Origin: Microbacterium sp. SYP-A9085
GTDB lineage: Bacteria > Actinomycetota > Actinomycetes > Actinomycetales > Microbacteriaceae
Reading direction: 5' to 3'
NCBI RefSeq assembly: GCF_009649635.1
Contig: NZ_WJII01000001.1
Span: forward strand, 682,001 to 746,000
DNA: 64,000 nt
Positions 12,327-20,635 of the stretch are shown here, piece by piece. Numbering within the stretch: the first letter of the stretch is position 1; each line of letters opens with the position of its first letter. The translations under genes and the position numbers were made by a program. The notes below the pieces were generated by a model. It saw nothing but the letters and a program-made list of their open reading frames with translations. It made no database searches and had not been told where the DNA came from.

Positions 12327-13736
12327 TCAGCGCCCGGTGCGGCCGAGCTGTCCGGTGATGTCCGTGACGTGGTTGTAGATCGAGCGGCGCTCCTTCATGA
12401 GGTCGCTGATCTTCTTGTACGCGTACATGACCGTGGTGTGATCGCGACCGCCGAACAGCTGCCCGATCTTGGGAAGGGACAGGCTCGTGCGCTCGCGGCA
12501 CAGGTACATGGCTATCTGCCGCGCCTGGGCGACCGCCTGTGAGCGGCTCGACCCGTAGAGGTCGTCCACGGAGAGCTTGAAGTACGACGCCGTCACCGTG
12601 ATGATGTCCGTCGGTGAGATGATGTTGGCGTCATCCTGGTCGACGATGTCGCGCAGCACGGTCTGCGCCAGTGACATGTCCAGCGTCGAGCGGTTGAGAC
12701 TCGCGAAGGCGGACACCCGGATCAGGGCGCCCTCGAGCTCGCGGATGTTCGAGGAGACGACGGTCGCTATGTATTCCAGGACCTCGTCCGGGATCTGCAG
12801 CCGTTCACTCTGCGCCTTCTTGCGCAGGATGGCGATGCGGGTCTCGAGGTCCGGAGCCTGCACGTCGGTGATGAGGCCCCATTCGAACCGGCTGCGCATC
12901 CGGTCCTCGAAGCCGGTGAGGTGCTTGGGTGGGACGTCGCTCGTGATCACGACCTGCTTGTCGTGGTCGTGCAGCGTGTTGAACGTGTGGAAGAACGCCT
13001 CCTGCGTCTCGGCACGTCCCTGCAGGAACTGGATGTCGTCGATCAGCAGGATGTCGACATCCCGGTAGCGCGCCTGGAACGCGGAGCCGCGGTTGTTGGC
13101 GATCGAGTTGATGAAGTCGTTCGTGAACTCTTCACTCGAGACGTATCGCACGCGGATCCCGGCGTACATGCTCTGCGCGTAGTCGCCGATCGCATGCAGC
13201 AGGTGCGTCTTGCCGAGGCCCGAGTCGCCGTAGACGAACAGCGGGTTGTACGCCTTCGCCGGCGCCTCGGCAACGGCGACCGCCGCCGCGTGGGCGAACC
13301 GGTTGGACTGGCCGATGACGAAGCTGTCGAACGAGTACTTCGGGTTCAGCCGGGTGTCGTTGCGCGTGGCTGTCTGCGTCGGCTCGTGTCGTTCGGGCGC
13401 CGCCGGGACCGGCGCCGCTGCGACCGGCGCAGTCTGCACCGGGATGGCGGCGGTCAGGTGGGCATCCGTGATCTCGGGGTTCACGACCACGCGGAAGGAG
13501 GCCACGTCGTCTCCGGCGTGCTCGAGGGCCTCCATGATGGGGGCGCGCATCCGCTTGTTGATCTGTGCGGCGGTGAGGTCGTTGGGAACGTCGATGTAGA
13601 GGATGCCGCCCATCACGCCCTGCGGTACGGCGAGGTGCAGGAAGCCCCACATCTGCGGGGTGATCCGATCGTCGGCCTCCAGCAGGTGCAGGACCGTACC
13701 CCAGACGGGAACGTCAGGATCTTCCTGCTGTGCCAT
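12327..13736 (-). CDS. dnaA: Chromosomal replication initiator protein DnaA
   Basis: DnaA binds DnaA boxes and opens oriC. From [10 protein letters not shown] the product is 469 residues. It has an N-terminal DnaB-interacting domain, a variable Pro/Ala-rich linker (about residues 100-130), Walker [10 protein letters not shown], Walker B LLIDDIQF, and the C-terminal DnaA signature [20 protein letters not shown]. The ATG at 13736 is preferred over the ATG at 13757 because it follows a GGGGGGG run; the longer form would add only RPPGGA. Boxes on both sides of the gene suggest autoregulation. Confidence 0.97.
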   Translation of the reverse strand: MAQQEDPDVPVWGTVLHLLEADDRITPQMWGFLHLAVPQGVMGGILYIDVPNDLTAAQINKRMRAPIMEALEHAGDDVASFRVVVNPEITDAHLTAAIPVQTAPVAAAPVPAAPERHEPTQTATRNDTRLNPKYSFDSFVIGQSNRFAHAAAVAVAEAPAKAYNPLFVYGDSGLGKTHLLHAIGDYAQSMYAGIRVRYVSSEEFTNDFINSIANNRGSAFQARYRDVDILLIDDIQFLQGRAETQEAFFHTFNTLHDHDKQVVITSDVPPKHLTGFEDRMRSRFEWGLITDVQAPDLETRIAILRKKAQSERLQIPDEVLEYIATVVSSNIRELEGALIRVSAFASLNRSTLDMSLAQTVLRDIVDQDDANIISPTDIITVTASYFKLSVDDLYGSSRSQAVAQARQIAMYLCRERTSLSLPKIGQLFGGRDHTTVMYAYKKISDLMKERRSIYNHVTDITGQLGRTGR

Positions 13737-14046
13737 GGCCCCCCCGGGTGGTCTCATGCGATGGTGTCTCTCGACGCAGGCGGCGGAGCACGCACAGCCT
13801 GTGGATAACGTGCGCGAGCAACGCTAGTCAGCGCGTGCCCGGAGAGCAAACTCCACTGTAGATCCGCGTCGCGTGTCCCATCGGCAGATCCGGCTCCGGC
13901 TGTGGATAATGTCACCCGGAGGGGCGGTCGGTTTGAGTTATCCCCCGCCGCGACGTAGCCTTAGTCGGTTGACTTATGCCCCGCCGGCGTAGTCCCCATT
14001 CGTCGTCTCCGGGCATCTGACCCGGTGAACCTCCCGGAGTGATTCC
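13737..14046. promoter_or_regulatory. dnaA-rpmH spacer with DnaA boxes and divergent promoters
   Basis: This divergent spacer holds two perfect reversed DnaA boxes (TGTGGATAA) at 13800-13808 and 13901-13909 and a degenerate TTATCCCCC near 13938. A possible rpmH promoter is TTGACT at 13969-13974 with TAGTCC at 13990-13995; the 15-bp spacing is short. The boxes lie close enough to the dnaA start for DnaA to repress its own gene. Confidence 0.7.
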
Positions 14047-14184
14047 ATGAGCAAGCGCACCTTCCAGCCCAACAACCGCCGCCGCGCCAAGAAGCACGGC
14101 TTCCGTGCTCGCATGCGCACCCGCGCGGGCCGCGGCATCCTCTCGGCTCGCCGGGCCAAGGGCCGCAGCGAGCTGTCGGCCTGA
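14047..14184 (+). CDS. rpmH: Ribosomal protein bL34
   Basis: This 45-residue, very basic large-subunit protein begins [20 protein letters not shown] and continues with the family-typical [19 protein letters not shown]. The length is normal for bL34. The ATG at 14047 follows CGGAGTGATTCC. It heads the rightward block, with rnpA ten bases downstream. Confidence 0.97.
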   Translation: MSKRTFQPNNRRRAKKHGFRARMRTRAGRGILSARRAKGRSELSA

Positions 14185-14194
14185 CCCGGTCCCG

Positions 14195-14530
14195 GTGCTC
14201 GCGAGGCCGAATCGTCTGACCCGCGGCGCGGATTACAAGACCGTCGTCCGTCGGGGTGTCAGGTGCGCCGGTCCGCACACCGTGACGTACGTCGTGACAT
14301 CCGGTCAGCAGCGCGCGCCGCGGTTCGGCTTCATCGTGAGCAAGCAGGTGGGCACCGCCGTCACCCGCAATACGGTGCGTCGCCGACTGAAGGCGCTGTG
14401 TGCGGAGGGCCTCCCGCACGTCCGGTCCGGCGTGGATGTCGTGATCCGCGCGTTGCCGGGTGCGGCCGATGCCGAGTTCGGCCAGCTGCGCGATGAGGTC
14501 GCCCGCTGTCTGGCGCGGAGGGCGGGATGA
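14195..14530 (+). CDS. rnpA: Ribonuclease P protein component
   Basis: RnpA is the small protein cofactor of RNase P, which matures the 5' ends of tRNAs. The 111 residues start LARPNRLTRGADYKTVVRRG after the GTG and contain the signature RNTVRRRLK. The GTG at 14195 lies ten bases after rpmH and matches the usual family start; in-frame codons further upstream lie inside rpmH. Its stop overlaps yidD. Confidence 0.96.
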   Translation: MLARPNRLTRGADYKTVVRRGVRCAGPHTVTYVVTSGQQRAPRFGFIVSKQVGTAVTRNTVRRRLKALCAEGLPHVRSGVDVVIRALPGAADAEFGQLRDEVARCLARRAG

Positions 14531-14883
14531 GCGCGACCACGCTGCCCACCGCATACGTCGGCAGCGGACATCTGTCGGGAACCGGTCTGTGGCGCCTCAT
14601 CCCCCTCCTTCCGCGCGACGTGCTGCTGGCGCTGCTACATGGATATCGCGCGACCATTTCCCACACGTACGGGGATGTCTGCAAGTACTACCCGTCGTGT
14701 TCCGCGTATGCGGTGGGCGCGGTCCAGCAGCACGGCGCCGTCAAGGGCTCGGCTCTGGCCGCCGCCCGTATCGCGCGGTGTCACCCGTGGGCGGCCGGCG
14801 GGATCGACGATGTCCCGCTGCACCGCCACTTCCGCTTCGACCTGACTCCGCACGGATTCGTCGTGCCCCCCAGAAAGGACTGA
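14527..14883 (+). CDS. yidD: Membrane protein insertion efficiency factor YidD
   Basis: YidD is a small membrane-associated protein that assists YidC. The 118 residues include the family core YGDVCKYYPSCSAYAVGAVQ, with its two conserved cysteines, followed by GSALAAARIARCHPWAAGG. The N-terminus is slightly longer than in enterobacteria. ATGA overlaps the rnpA stop, and yidC begins three bases after its own stop, so translation along the block is tightly coupled. Confidence 0.95.
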   Translation: MSATTLPTAYVGSGHLSGTGLWRLIPLLPRDVLLALLHGYRATISHTYGDVCKYYPSCSAYAVGAVQQHGAVKGSALAAARIARCHPWAAGGIDDVPLHRHFRFDLTPHGFVVPPRKD

Positions 14884-14886
14884 TCC

Positions 14887-16017
14887 GTGCAGGATCTGCT
14901 GTTTCTCGCTGTCACGAGCACACCCGCGCCCACGGCGCCACCGGCGGCCGGCGGGTTCGACCCGATCGGCTTCATCCTCTGGCCGCTGAAGTGGCTCGTC
15001 GAGCTGATCCTGGTGGCGTTCCACTGGGTGTTCACGACGCTCGGAATGGACACGACTTCCGGCCTGACCTGGGTTTTCTCTATCATCGGTCTCGTCATCG
15101 TGGTGCGCGCGGCGCTCGTGCCGCTGTTCGTGAAGCAGATCAAGAGCCAGCGCAAGATGATGGAGATAGCGCCCGAGCTCAAGAAAATCCAGGAGAAGTA
15201 CAAGGGCAAGCGCGACCAGCTGTCCCGTGAGGCGATGAGCCGCGAGACGATGGGGCTCTACAAGAAGAACGGCACCTCGCCGGTGTCCGGCTGTCTGCCG
15301 ATCCTCGTCCAGATGCCGGTGTTCTTCTCGCTGTACAGCGTGCTGCAGACCATCAAGGGCAACGCCGAGGCGGGACACGGCGGCATCTTCTGGCTGACCA
15401 CCCAGCTCACGCAGGAGTTCTACAACGCGAAGCTGTTCGGCGTCGCGTCGCTGCACGAGTCCCTGCAGGGCACGCTGGAGGTCAAGCCGGCGGGCTGGGA
15501 GGTCACCGTCACGATCATGGTCACCCTGGTGGTGCTGATGATCGTGTCGCAGTTCTTCACGCAGCTGCAGATCGTCTCGAAGAACCTGTCGCCGGAGGCC
15601 AAGCAGGGCCAGGCGTACAAGATGCAGCGGATGATGGTGTACGTCCTGCCGTTCGCGTTCGTGTTCTCCGGTGTGTTCTTCCCACTCGGCGTGGTCATCT
15701 ACTGGTTCACGAGCAACATCTGGACGGCGGTGCAGCAGTTCATGGTGATCCGGAACATGCCGACCCCCGGCTCGCAGGCGGCCAAGGAGCGCGAGGAGCG
15801 GCTGGCCAAGCGCGGCAAGGCGCTGGACTCCAGCGGCCGGATAGTGCCGATGGAGAAGTACATCGCCGAGCAGCAGCGGCTTTTCGAAGAGGCCGAGAAG
15901 GCGCGCGCGGCGGCGCCCAAGCGGCAGCAGCCGATGAGCAAGCAGCGCGCGAAGAAGCAGTCGGGCAAGACGAACCCATCCGGGTCGTCCGACGAATCCC
16001 CCGCATCCCAAGCCTGA
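14887..16017 (+). CDS. yidC: Membrane protein insertase YidC
   Basis: YidC inserts and folds inner-membrane proteins. The 376-residue actinobacterial form lacks the large periplasmic domain of proteobacteria. Hydrophobic segments lie near residues 25-60, 65-85, 145-165 and 205-285. Conserved parts are KQIKSQRKMMEIAPELKKIQ and the coiled-coil region after it, and GCLPILVQMPVFFSLY. The C-terminal tail is highly charged (QRAKKQSGKTNPSG). The GTG start at 14887 is three bases after yidD. Confidence 0.96.
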   Translation: MQDLLFLAVTSTPAPTAPPAAGGFDPIGFILWPLKWLVELILVAFHWVFTTLGMDTTSGLTWVFSIIGLVIVVRAALVPLFVKQIKSQRKMMEIAPELKKIQEKYKGKRDQLSREAMSRETMGLYKKNGTSPVSGCLPILVQMPVFFSLYSVLQTIKGNAEAGHGGIFWLTTQLTQEFYNAKLFGVASLHESLQGTLEVKPAGWEVTVTIMVTLVVLMIVSQFFTQLQIVSKNLSPEAKQGQAYKMQRMMVYVLPFAFVFSGVFFPLGVVIYWFTSNIWTAVQQFMVIRNMPTPGSQAAKEREERLAKRGKALDSSGRIVPMEKYIAEQQRLFEEAEKARAAAPKRQQPMSKQRAKKQSGKTNPSGSSDESPASQA

Positions 16018-16029
16018 CCTGACCGGAGA

Positions 16030-16548
16030 ATGAGCATGTCCACGACACAGACCCCGACACCGGCCGAGTCCGAGGACCGTTCCGTGACCGTCGAGCAGCT
16101 CGAGCAGGAGGGCGACATCGCGGCGGACTACATCGAGGGCCTTCTCGACATCGTGGATGTCGACGGCGACCTGACGCTCGATGTCCGCAACGGGCGGGCA
16201 TACGTGTCCGTGGAGGCCGACGACGCCGCCGCGCTGGGCGCTCTCGCTGATCCGGAGACCGTGCAGGCCGTGCAGGAGCTGACGCGTCTGGCCGTGCAGA
16301 ACACCACCGGTCGCTTCTCCCGGCTGATCCTCGACATCGGCGGATCCCGCGATGTTCGCCAGCAGGAGCTCGCGAAGCTCGTGGATCGCGCGATAGCGCG
16401 CCTCGACGAGGGTGCCTCGCAGGCGTCGCTTCCATCGATGACGAGCTATGAGCGCAAGCTTGTGCACGACATCGTGGCCGAGCGCGGGCTCATCTCGGAG
16501 TCGTACGGCGAGGGCTCCGACCGTCACACCGTGATCCGCCGCGGCTGA
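16030..16548 (+). CDS. Jag/KhpB-type RNA-binding protein (KH-R3H)
   Basis: This 172-residue protein has an N-terminal acidic segment, a KH-like Jag domain (about residues 35-105) and a C-terminal R3H domain with SMTSYERKLVHDIVAERGLI. KhpB/Jag proteins bind RNA and are linked to envelope growth control. The position after yidC is the usual one. The start at 16030 (MSMSTTQ) follows GGAG; the next in-frame ATG, at 16036, is also possible. Confidence 0.92.
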   Translation: MSMSTTQTPTPAESEDRSVTVEQLEQEGDIAADYIEGLLDIVDVDGDLTLDVRNGRAYVSVEADDAAALGALADPETVQAVQELTRLAVQNTTGRFSRLILDIGGSRDVRQQELAKLVDRAIARLDEGASQASLPSMTSYERKLVHDIVAERGLISESYGEGSDRHTVIRRG

Positions 16549-16552
16549 GACC

Positions 16553-16566
16553 GTTTCACGTGAAAC
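16553..16566. promoter_or_regulatory. parS site 1 (perfect)
   Basis: GTTTCACGTGAAAC, a perfect 14-bp palindrome that ParB loads onto. It lies in the 21-bp gap between jag and rsmG, immediately before the rsmG start. Confidence 0.95.
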
Positions 16567-16569
16567 GCT

Positions 16570-17202
16570 ATGTCTGACACTCCGCCGGTCGAGGCGGAAC
16601 CCGCCGCGGCCCCCACCGTTTTCGGTGCACGAATCGACCTCGCCCGCCGATTCACCGCGAGCCTCGCGGCGCATGGCGAGGAACGCGGCCTGATCGGGCC
16701 CCTTGAACGTCCCCGGCTGTGGACGCGGCACGTGCTGAACAGTGCGGTGATAGCTCCGCTGTTCTCTGGCCGCGTCGGCGATGTCGGGTCTGGTGCAGGA
16801 CTGCCGGGTTTGGTCCTCGCGATTGCCCGGCCGGATGTCGAGTGGGTGCTGATCGAGCCGATGGAGCGCCGCGTCGCGTGGCTGCAGGAGCAGAAGGCGG
16901 ATCTCGAACTGGCGAACGTCGAGATAGTGCGGGCGCGCGCCGAGGACTGGGGCGGCGGGGTGCTGGATGCCGTCACCGCGCGGGCCGTGAGTGCACTGCG
17001 CACGCTCATCCCCGTCACCGCGCCGCTGGTACGGGATGGCGGCGAGCTGATCTTGCTCAAGGGGGCGAGCGCGCAGGCCGAGATCGACGCCGCGCAGAAG
17101 CAGATCCGGAAGTTCAAGCTTTCTGGTGTCGCCGTGGACGTCGTGGGCGAGGGTGTCGTCCCCGAGCCGTCCCGCGTCGTCCGCGCCCGCGTCCGCGCCT
17201 GA
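16570..17202 (+). CDS. rsmG: 16S rRNA (guanine527-N7)-methyltransferase RsmG
   Basis: RsmG methylates G527 of 16S rRNA; its loss gives low-level streptomycin resistance. The 210 residues contain the SAM-binding segment VGDVGSGAGLPGLVLAIARP, the upstream RLWTRHVLNS and the later TARAVSALRTLIPVTAPLVR. Length and order match the family. It sits between two parS sites, as in many actinobacteria. Confidence 0.95.
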   Translation: MSDTPPVEAEPAAAPTVFGARIDLARRFTASLAAHGEERGLIGPLERPRLWTRHVLNSAVIAPLFSGRVGDVGSGAGLPGLVLAIARPDVEWVLIEPMERRVAWLQEQKADLELANVEIVRARAEDWGGGVLDAVTARAVSALRTLIPVTAPLVRDGGELILLKGASAQAEIDAAQKQIRKFKLSGVAVDVVGEGVVPEPSRVVRARVRA

Positions 17203-17216
17203 CACGTCCCTCCCCC

Positions 17217-17230
17217 GTTTCACGTGAAAC
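17217..17230. promoter_or_regulatory. parS site 2 (perfect)
   Basis: A perfect GTTTCACGTGAAAC, 14 bp after the rsmG stop. Confidence 0.95.
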
Positions 17231-17255
17231 GGTAGAATGGGCCTGGTGTGATCTT

Positions 17256-17303
17256 GCCGTCCCTTCGTGCCGCATCACGACCGCGAACCGGCACGACGGG
17301 ACA
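17256..17303. repeat. Imperfect inverted repeat, copy 1
   Basis: GCCGTCCCTTCGTGCCG at 17256-17272 and CGGCACGACGGGACA at 17289-17303 pair as a hairpin with two mismatches. A second, similar element begins 162 bp downstream. The element follows TAGAAT (17233-17238), a possible -10, so a small structured transcript or an attenuator is conceivable. Confidence 0.6.
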
Positions 17304-17417
17304 GTGGGTTCTCTCGCGCTCCGCCCGGTATATGGCTGCATCCCGGACCTCGCGCGAGCCGGAGCCGCGGGTCGGGTGAACTGCCGGACACCGAGGTCTG
17401 AGAATTCAGAGCGAATT

Positions 17418-17467
17418 GCCGTCCCTTCGTGACGCAGTGAGGATGCGAACGGGCACGACGGGACGGC
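17418..17467. repeat. Imperfect inverted repeat, copy 2
   Basis: GCCGTCCCTTCGTGAC at 17418-17433 and GGGCACGACGGGACGGC at 17451-17467 repeat the arrangement of copy 1, including the spacer length. The two left arms share GCCGTCCCTTCGTG exactly. The region 17203-17796 shows no other gene. Confidence 0.6.
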
Positions 17468-17549
17468 GATTTTCTCTGGGTGGTTCCCGTGGATGGCGCG
17501 GCGTTGGATGTCGGATTCTTAGCATCCAGCGCGCACATGGCTGCGACCC

Positions 17550-17563
17550 CGTTCACGTGAAAC
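17550..17563. promoter_or_regulatory. parS-like site 3 (degenerate left end)
   Basis: CGTTCACGTGAAAC keeps the 10-bp core TTCACGTGAA but departs from consensus in the first two bases. Confidence 0.6.
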
Positions 17564-17643
17564 ATCTCGACCACTCGCCCGGCCGCGAAACGGCGCTCCG
17601 CGTTGAAATTCGTTCGCTGCCGTGCCGCGGGAACTCAGCGTCC

Positions 17644-17657
17644 GTTTCACGTGAAAC
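17644..17657. promoter_or_regulatory. parS site 4 (perfect)
   Basis: A perfect GTTTCACGTGAAAC in the rsmG-parA spacer. Confidence 0.95.
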
Positions 17658-17695
17658 ATCCGGATCGCCCTCCCCGGCGGGCCCCGCCCGGCGCC

Positions 17696-17709
17696 GTTTC
17701 ACGTGAAAC
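17696..17709. promoter_or_regulatory. parS site 5 (perfect)
   Basis: A perfect GTTTCACGTGAAAC, 52 bp centre to centre from site 4. Confidence 0.95.
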
Positions 17710-17798
17710 AGAACATTCCCGGCGGGCGCGCGTGGGCGTCGGGGGAACGGGGAGGCGCCGCTTAGACTTGGGAGGTCGACCGCGAAGACAGGGAGAGT

Positions 17799-17812
17799 GT
17801 TTCACGTGAAAC
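17799..17812. promoter_or_regulatory. parS site 6 (perfect, overlaps the parA start)
   Basis: A perfect GTTTCACGTGAAAC that contains the GTG at 17806 chosen here as the parA start and overlaps the last base of the alternative GTG at 17797. ParB bound here would cover the parA translation start region. Confidence 0.95.
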
Positions 17813-18753
17813 AAGCCGAGGACTCGGATATCACGGCATTCGACCCTCTCGCCGACAGTCCGATCGCCCGTGAGCTCGCCGATCTCTCGGCGCGGCGCAA
17901 GACCCTCGAGGCGGCGACCGTCGACCTGCCCGGCACCACCCGGATCATCACGGTGTCCAACCAGAAGGGCGGCGTCGGAAAGACGACGACAGCGGTCAAC
18001 CTCGCGGCAGCCCTCGCGTCGGTCGGAGCGCGGGTCCTCGTCGTCGACCTCGACCCCCAGGGCAACGCCTCGACGGCACTCGGTGTTCCGCACAGCGCAG
18101 ACATCCCGAGCATCTACGACGTCCTCATCGACGAGTTCTCTTTCGCGGACATCATCCAGACGAGCCCGGAATCCGAGCTCCTCACGTGCGCGCCCAGCAC
18201 CATCCACCTCGCCGGTGCGGAGATCGAGCTCGTGTCGCAGGTCGCGCGCGAGCATCGCCTCCGCGGTGCGCTGGACGACTACCTGGCATCCGCGCCGCAG
18301 AAGCCCGACTTCGTCATCATCGACTGCCCGCCGTCCCTCGGTCTTCTCACGATCAATGCCTTCACCGCCGCGCAGGAGGTGCTCATCCCGATCCAGTGCG
18401 AGTATTACGCGCTGGAGGGCCTCAGCCAGCTGCTCGGCAACGTCCGCATGATCCAGAAGCACCTCAATCCGCGGCTGCACGTCTCGACGATCCTGCTCAC
18501 GATGTACGACGGCCGCACCCGGCTCGCACAGCAGGTGGCCGAGGAGGTGCGCTCGCACTTCTCGGACGAGGTGCTCGACACCGTCATCCCGCGCTCGGTG
18601 CGGGTCTCCGAGGCGCCGAGCTTCGGGCAGACCGTGATCGCCTACGATGGCCAGTCCGCCGGGGCCATCGCGTATCGCGAGGCAGCGCTCGAGATCATTC
18701 AGCGGTATAACGACACGCACGCCGATGAGGCAGCGAACGAAGGAGGCGCCTGA
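17806..18753 (+). CDS. parA: Chromosome partitioning ATPase ParA
   Basis: ParA is the Walker-type ATPase that moves ParB-parS complexes. The chosen form has 315 residues, with the deviant Walker A QKGGVGKTTT at 53-62, then VVDLDPQGN and FVIIDCPPSLG. The GTG at 17806 lies ten bases after the GGGAG ribosome site; the upstream in-frame GTG at 17797 has only one base of spacing and is less likely, but it would add FHV. A possible -10 (TAGACT) lies at 17763-17768. The stop overlaps the parB start. Confidence 0.95.
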   Translation: MKQAEDSDITAFDPLADSPIARELADLSARRKTLEAATVDLPGTTRIITVSNQKGGVGKTTTAVNLAAALASVGARVLVVDLDPQGNASTALGVPHSADIPSIYDVLIDEFSFADIIQTSPESELLTCAPSTIHLAGAEIELVSQVAREHRLRGALDDYLASAPQKPDFVIIDCPPSLGLLTINAFTAAQEVLIPIQCEYYALEGLSQLLGNVRMIQKHLNPRLHVSTILLTMYDGRTRLAQQVAEEVRSHFSDEVLDTVIPRSVRVSEAPSFGQTVIAYDGQSAGAIAYREAALEIIQRYNDTHADEAANEGGA

Positions 18754-19766
18754 TGGCGGCCAAGCGGACAGGACTCGGGCGAGGCATCGGAGCGCTCATC
18801 CCCACGACGGAAGGGTCCCAAGAGCGGCCCGTCGACGTCTTCTTCCCCGGAGCCGCGCGCACCGTTGCGAAGGCGAAGGATGCGGCGGCCGACGCGCGGG
18901 GCGGCGTCGCCACCATCACGGTGGAGGACGCAGGCGATGGCGCGACCGAACTGGTCGCGGTGCCGGGCGCCCGTCTTATCCGCGTGGATCCGCGGCAGAT
19001 CGTCCCCAATCCCCGTCAGCCGCGTACGGTCTTCGACGAGGACGACCTCGCCGAGCTCGTGCACAGCGTCCGCGAGTTCGGCGTGCTGCAGCCGGTCGTC
19101 GTGCGCGAGAACGCCGCCGGCGAGTACGAGCTCATCATGGGCGAGCGCCGCACCCGCGCCGCGCGCGAGGCCGGCCTCGAATCGATTCCCGCGATCCTGC
19201 GCGACACCGCCGACGAGCACCTGCTGCGCGACGCCCTCCTGGAGAACCTGCACCGCTCCGAACTGAACCCGCTGGAAGAGGCATCCGCCTACCAGCAGCT
19301 CCTCGAGGACTTCGGGATCACGCAGGAGCAGCTCGCCACCCGCATCGGCCGGTCGCGCCCGCAGATCAGCAACACGATCCGGCTGCTCAAGCTCCCGGTC
19401 CCGGTGCAGCACCGCGTGGCGGCCGGCGTCCTCAGTGCGGGGCACGCCCGTGCCATCCTGTCCCTGGACGACGTCGAGGCGATGCAGCGGCTGGCGGACA
19501 AGATAGTGAACGAGGATCTGTCGGTGCGCGCCGCCGAGGCTGCCGCGAAGGCGAGGGACACCGTTCCCGCCCGCGGTCCGGCGCCGAAGGCCGGCGCCCG
19601 CAAGGCATATCTCGACGACGTTGCCGAGCGCCTCGGCGATCGCCTGAACACGAAGGTCAAGGTGACACTGGGCGCACGAAAAGGCCAGATCAACATAGAT
19701 TTCGCAACCGTGCAGGACCTGAATCGCATCCTCGGCGAGCTGGGGGAGTCCGTCTACGGCGCCTGA
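18753..19766 (+). CDS. parB: Chromosome partitioning CTPase ParB
   Basis: ParB binds parS, spreads as a CTP-dependent clamp and stimulates ParA. The 337 residues have the N-terminal MAAKRTGLGRGIGALIP, the ParB core VRENAAGEYELIMGERRTRA (CTP-binding GERR), a helix-turn-helix around ITQEQLATRIGRSRPQISNT, and a C-terminal dimerisation part. Its ATG overlaps the parA stop (TGATG), with AGGAGG just upstream inside parA. Confidence 0.97.
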   Translation: MAAKRTGLGRGIGALIPTTEGSQERPVDVFFPGAARTVAKAKDAAADARGGVATITVEDAGDGATELVAVPGARLIRVDPRQIVPNPRQPRTVFDEDDLAELVHSVREFGVLQPVVVRENAAGEYELIMGERRTRAAREAGLESIPAILRDTADEHLLRDALLENLHRSELNPLEEASAYQQLLEDFGITQEQLATRIGRSRPQISNTIRLLKLPVPVQHRVAAGVLSAGHARAILSLDDVEAMQRLADKIVNEDLSVRAAEAAAKARDTVPARGPAPKAGARKAYLDDVAERLGDRLNTKVKVTLGARKGQINIDFATVQDLNRILGELGESVYGA

Positions 19767-19776
19767 CCGGCGCGTG

Positions 19777-19808
19777 TTGACTACCCTCGCGCGGGGCTCG
19801 CGTACCCT
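19777..19808 (+). promoter_or_regulatory. Promoter, probably leaderless, for the gene at 19815
   Basis: TTGACT (19777-19782) and TACCCT (19803-19808) are separated by 20 bp. The -10 ends six bases before the ATG, so the transcript would start at or next to the start codon. No Shine-Dalgarno sequence is present. Confidence 0.5.
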
Positions 19809-19814
19809 GGAACG

Positions 19815-20180
19815 ATGACCGATCCGACCGGCGACCAGACGCGGGATGTCAGCATTCCGCGTCGCGCGAGCCTCGAGTTGCTGCGTGCCGAGGCCGCGGA
19901 CGAGCTCGCGGTGGTCATCCACGAGCGGCTGCTCGGCGGCGAGGACCCATGGGACTTCATGGAGGACCTCCCGTCCGTCGACGAGCTGGTTGTGCTCACC
20001 CTGCGCGCCGAGAACATCGCCGCGAACGGTGGAGTGCGGCCGAACTCCTCCCGCCACTACCGCGTGCTGAGGCAGATAGCGCTCGAGTACCCCGCGCTCA
20101 CCCCGACGGTGTGGCACCTGCTCGGCGACGCGAAGGCGTATCGGCGCTGGGATGCCGTCCCCCAGGCCGACGTTTCCTGA
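19815..20180 (+). CDS. Conserved hypothetical protein downstream of parB
   Basis: This 121-residue, mostly helical soluble protein is acidic in the middle. Notable segments are RRASLELLRAEAADELAVVI, PWDFMEDLPSVDELVVLTLR and the C-terminal TPTVWHLLGDAKAYRRWDAV. No motif I recognise is present. The arrangement suggests a leaderless transcript of its own. It converges on trxA across a hairpin. Confidence 0.8.
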   Translation: MTDPTGDQTRDVSIPRRASLELLRAEAADELAVVIHERLLGGEDPWDFMEDLPSVDELVVLTLRAENIAANGGVRPNSSRHYRVLRQIALEYPALTPTVWHLLGDAKAYRRWDAVPQADVS

Positions 20181-20207
20181 CGTCACGCCGCCGGTCGGCA
20201 ACACGAA

Positions 20208-20237
20208 AGCGCCCGCGACCGGGCGGTCACGGGCGCT
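20208..20237 (-). terminator. Hairpin terminator for trxA
   Basis: AGCGCCCGCGACC (20208-20220) and GGTCACGGGCGCT (20225-20237) form a 13-bp stem with one G-T pair and a four-base loop. On the minus strand it is followed by TTTCGTGTT, a weak T-tract that fits trxA termination. It may also stop the convergent gene. Confidence 0.8.
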
Positions 20238-20250
20238 CTCGCGAAGAGTG

Positions 20251-20574
20251 TCAGTTGAGGTAGGACGCCAGATCCTGCTCGAGCGCGAACTTCGGCTTCG
20301 CGCCGATGATCGACGTCTTCACCTCACCGCCCTGGAAGACCTTCATGGCGGGGATCGACGTGATCTGGTACTTCATCGCCAGATCCGGGTTCTCGTCCAC
20401 GTTGAGCTTGAGGATCGTGATCTTCCCGGCGTTCTCCGCCGCGATCTCGTCGAGGACGGGGGACACCATGCGACAGGGACCGCACCATGCGGCCCAGAAG
20501 TCGACGAGGACCGGGCCCTCTGCCTGCAGGACGTCCTGCTCCCATGTGGCGGATGTGGTCGCCTTGGCGGTCAT
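20251..20574 (-). CDS. trxA: Thioredoxin
   Basis: Thioredoxin reduces protein disulfides in the cytoplasm. The 107-residue product has the redox motif WCGPC in VLVDFWAAWCGPCRMVSPVL and the cis-proline segment ITSIPAMKVF. The ATG at 20574 has AGGAG upstream. It lies 61 bp downstream of trxB on the same strand, so the pair forms a thioredoxin system operon. Confidence 0.97.
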   Translation of the reverse strand: MTAKATTSATWEQDVLQAEGPVLVDFWAAWCGPCRMVSPVLDEIAAENAGKITILKLNVDENPDLAMKYQITSIPAMKVFQGGEVKTSIIGAKPKFALEQDLASYLN

Positions 20575-20635
20575 GTTTCTCCTTCGGTGGAAGTCGTTCA
20601 AGGGGTGAAACGTCGACGGATGCCGGATTGTTCCG

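Noticed and set aside
14635..17223. Open frame of 862 codons on the minus strand opposite yidC, jag and rsmG
   Set aside because: Antisense to conserved core genes, with no recognisable domain.
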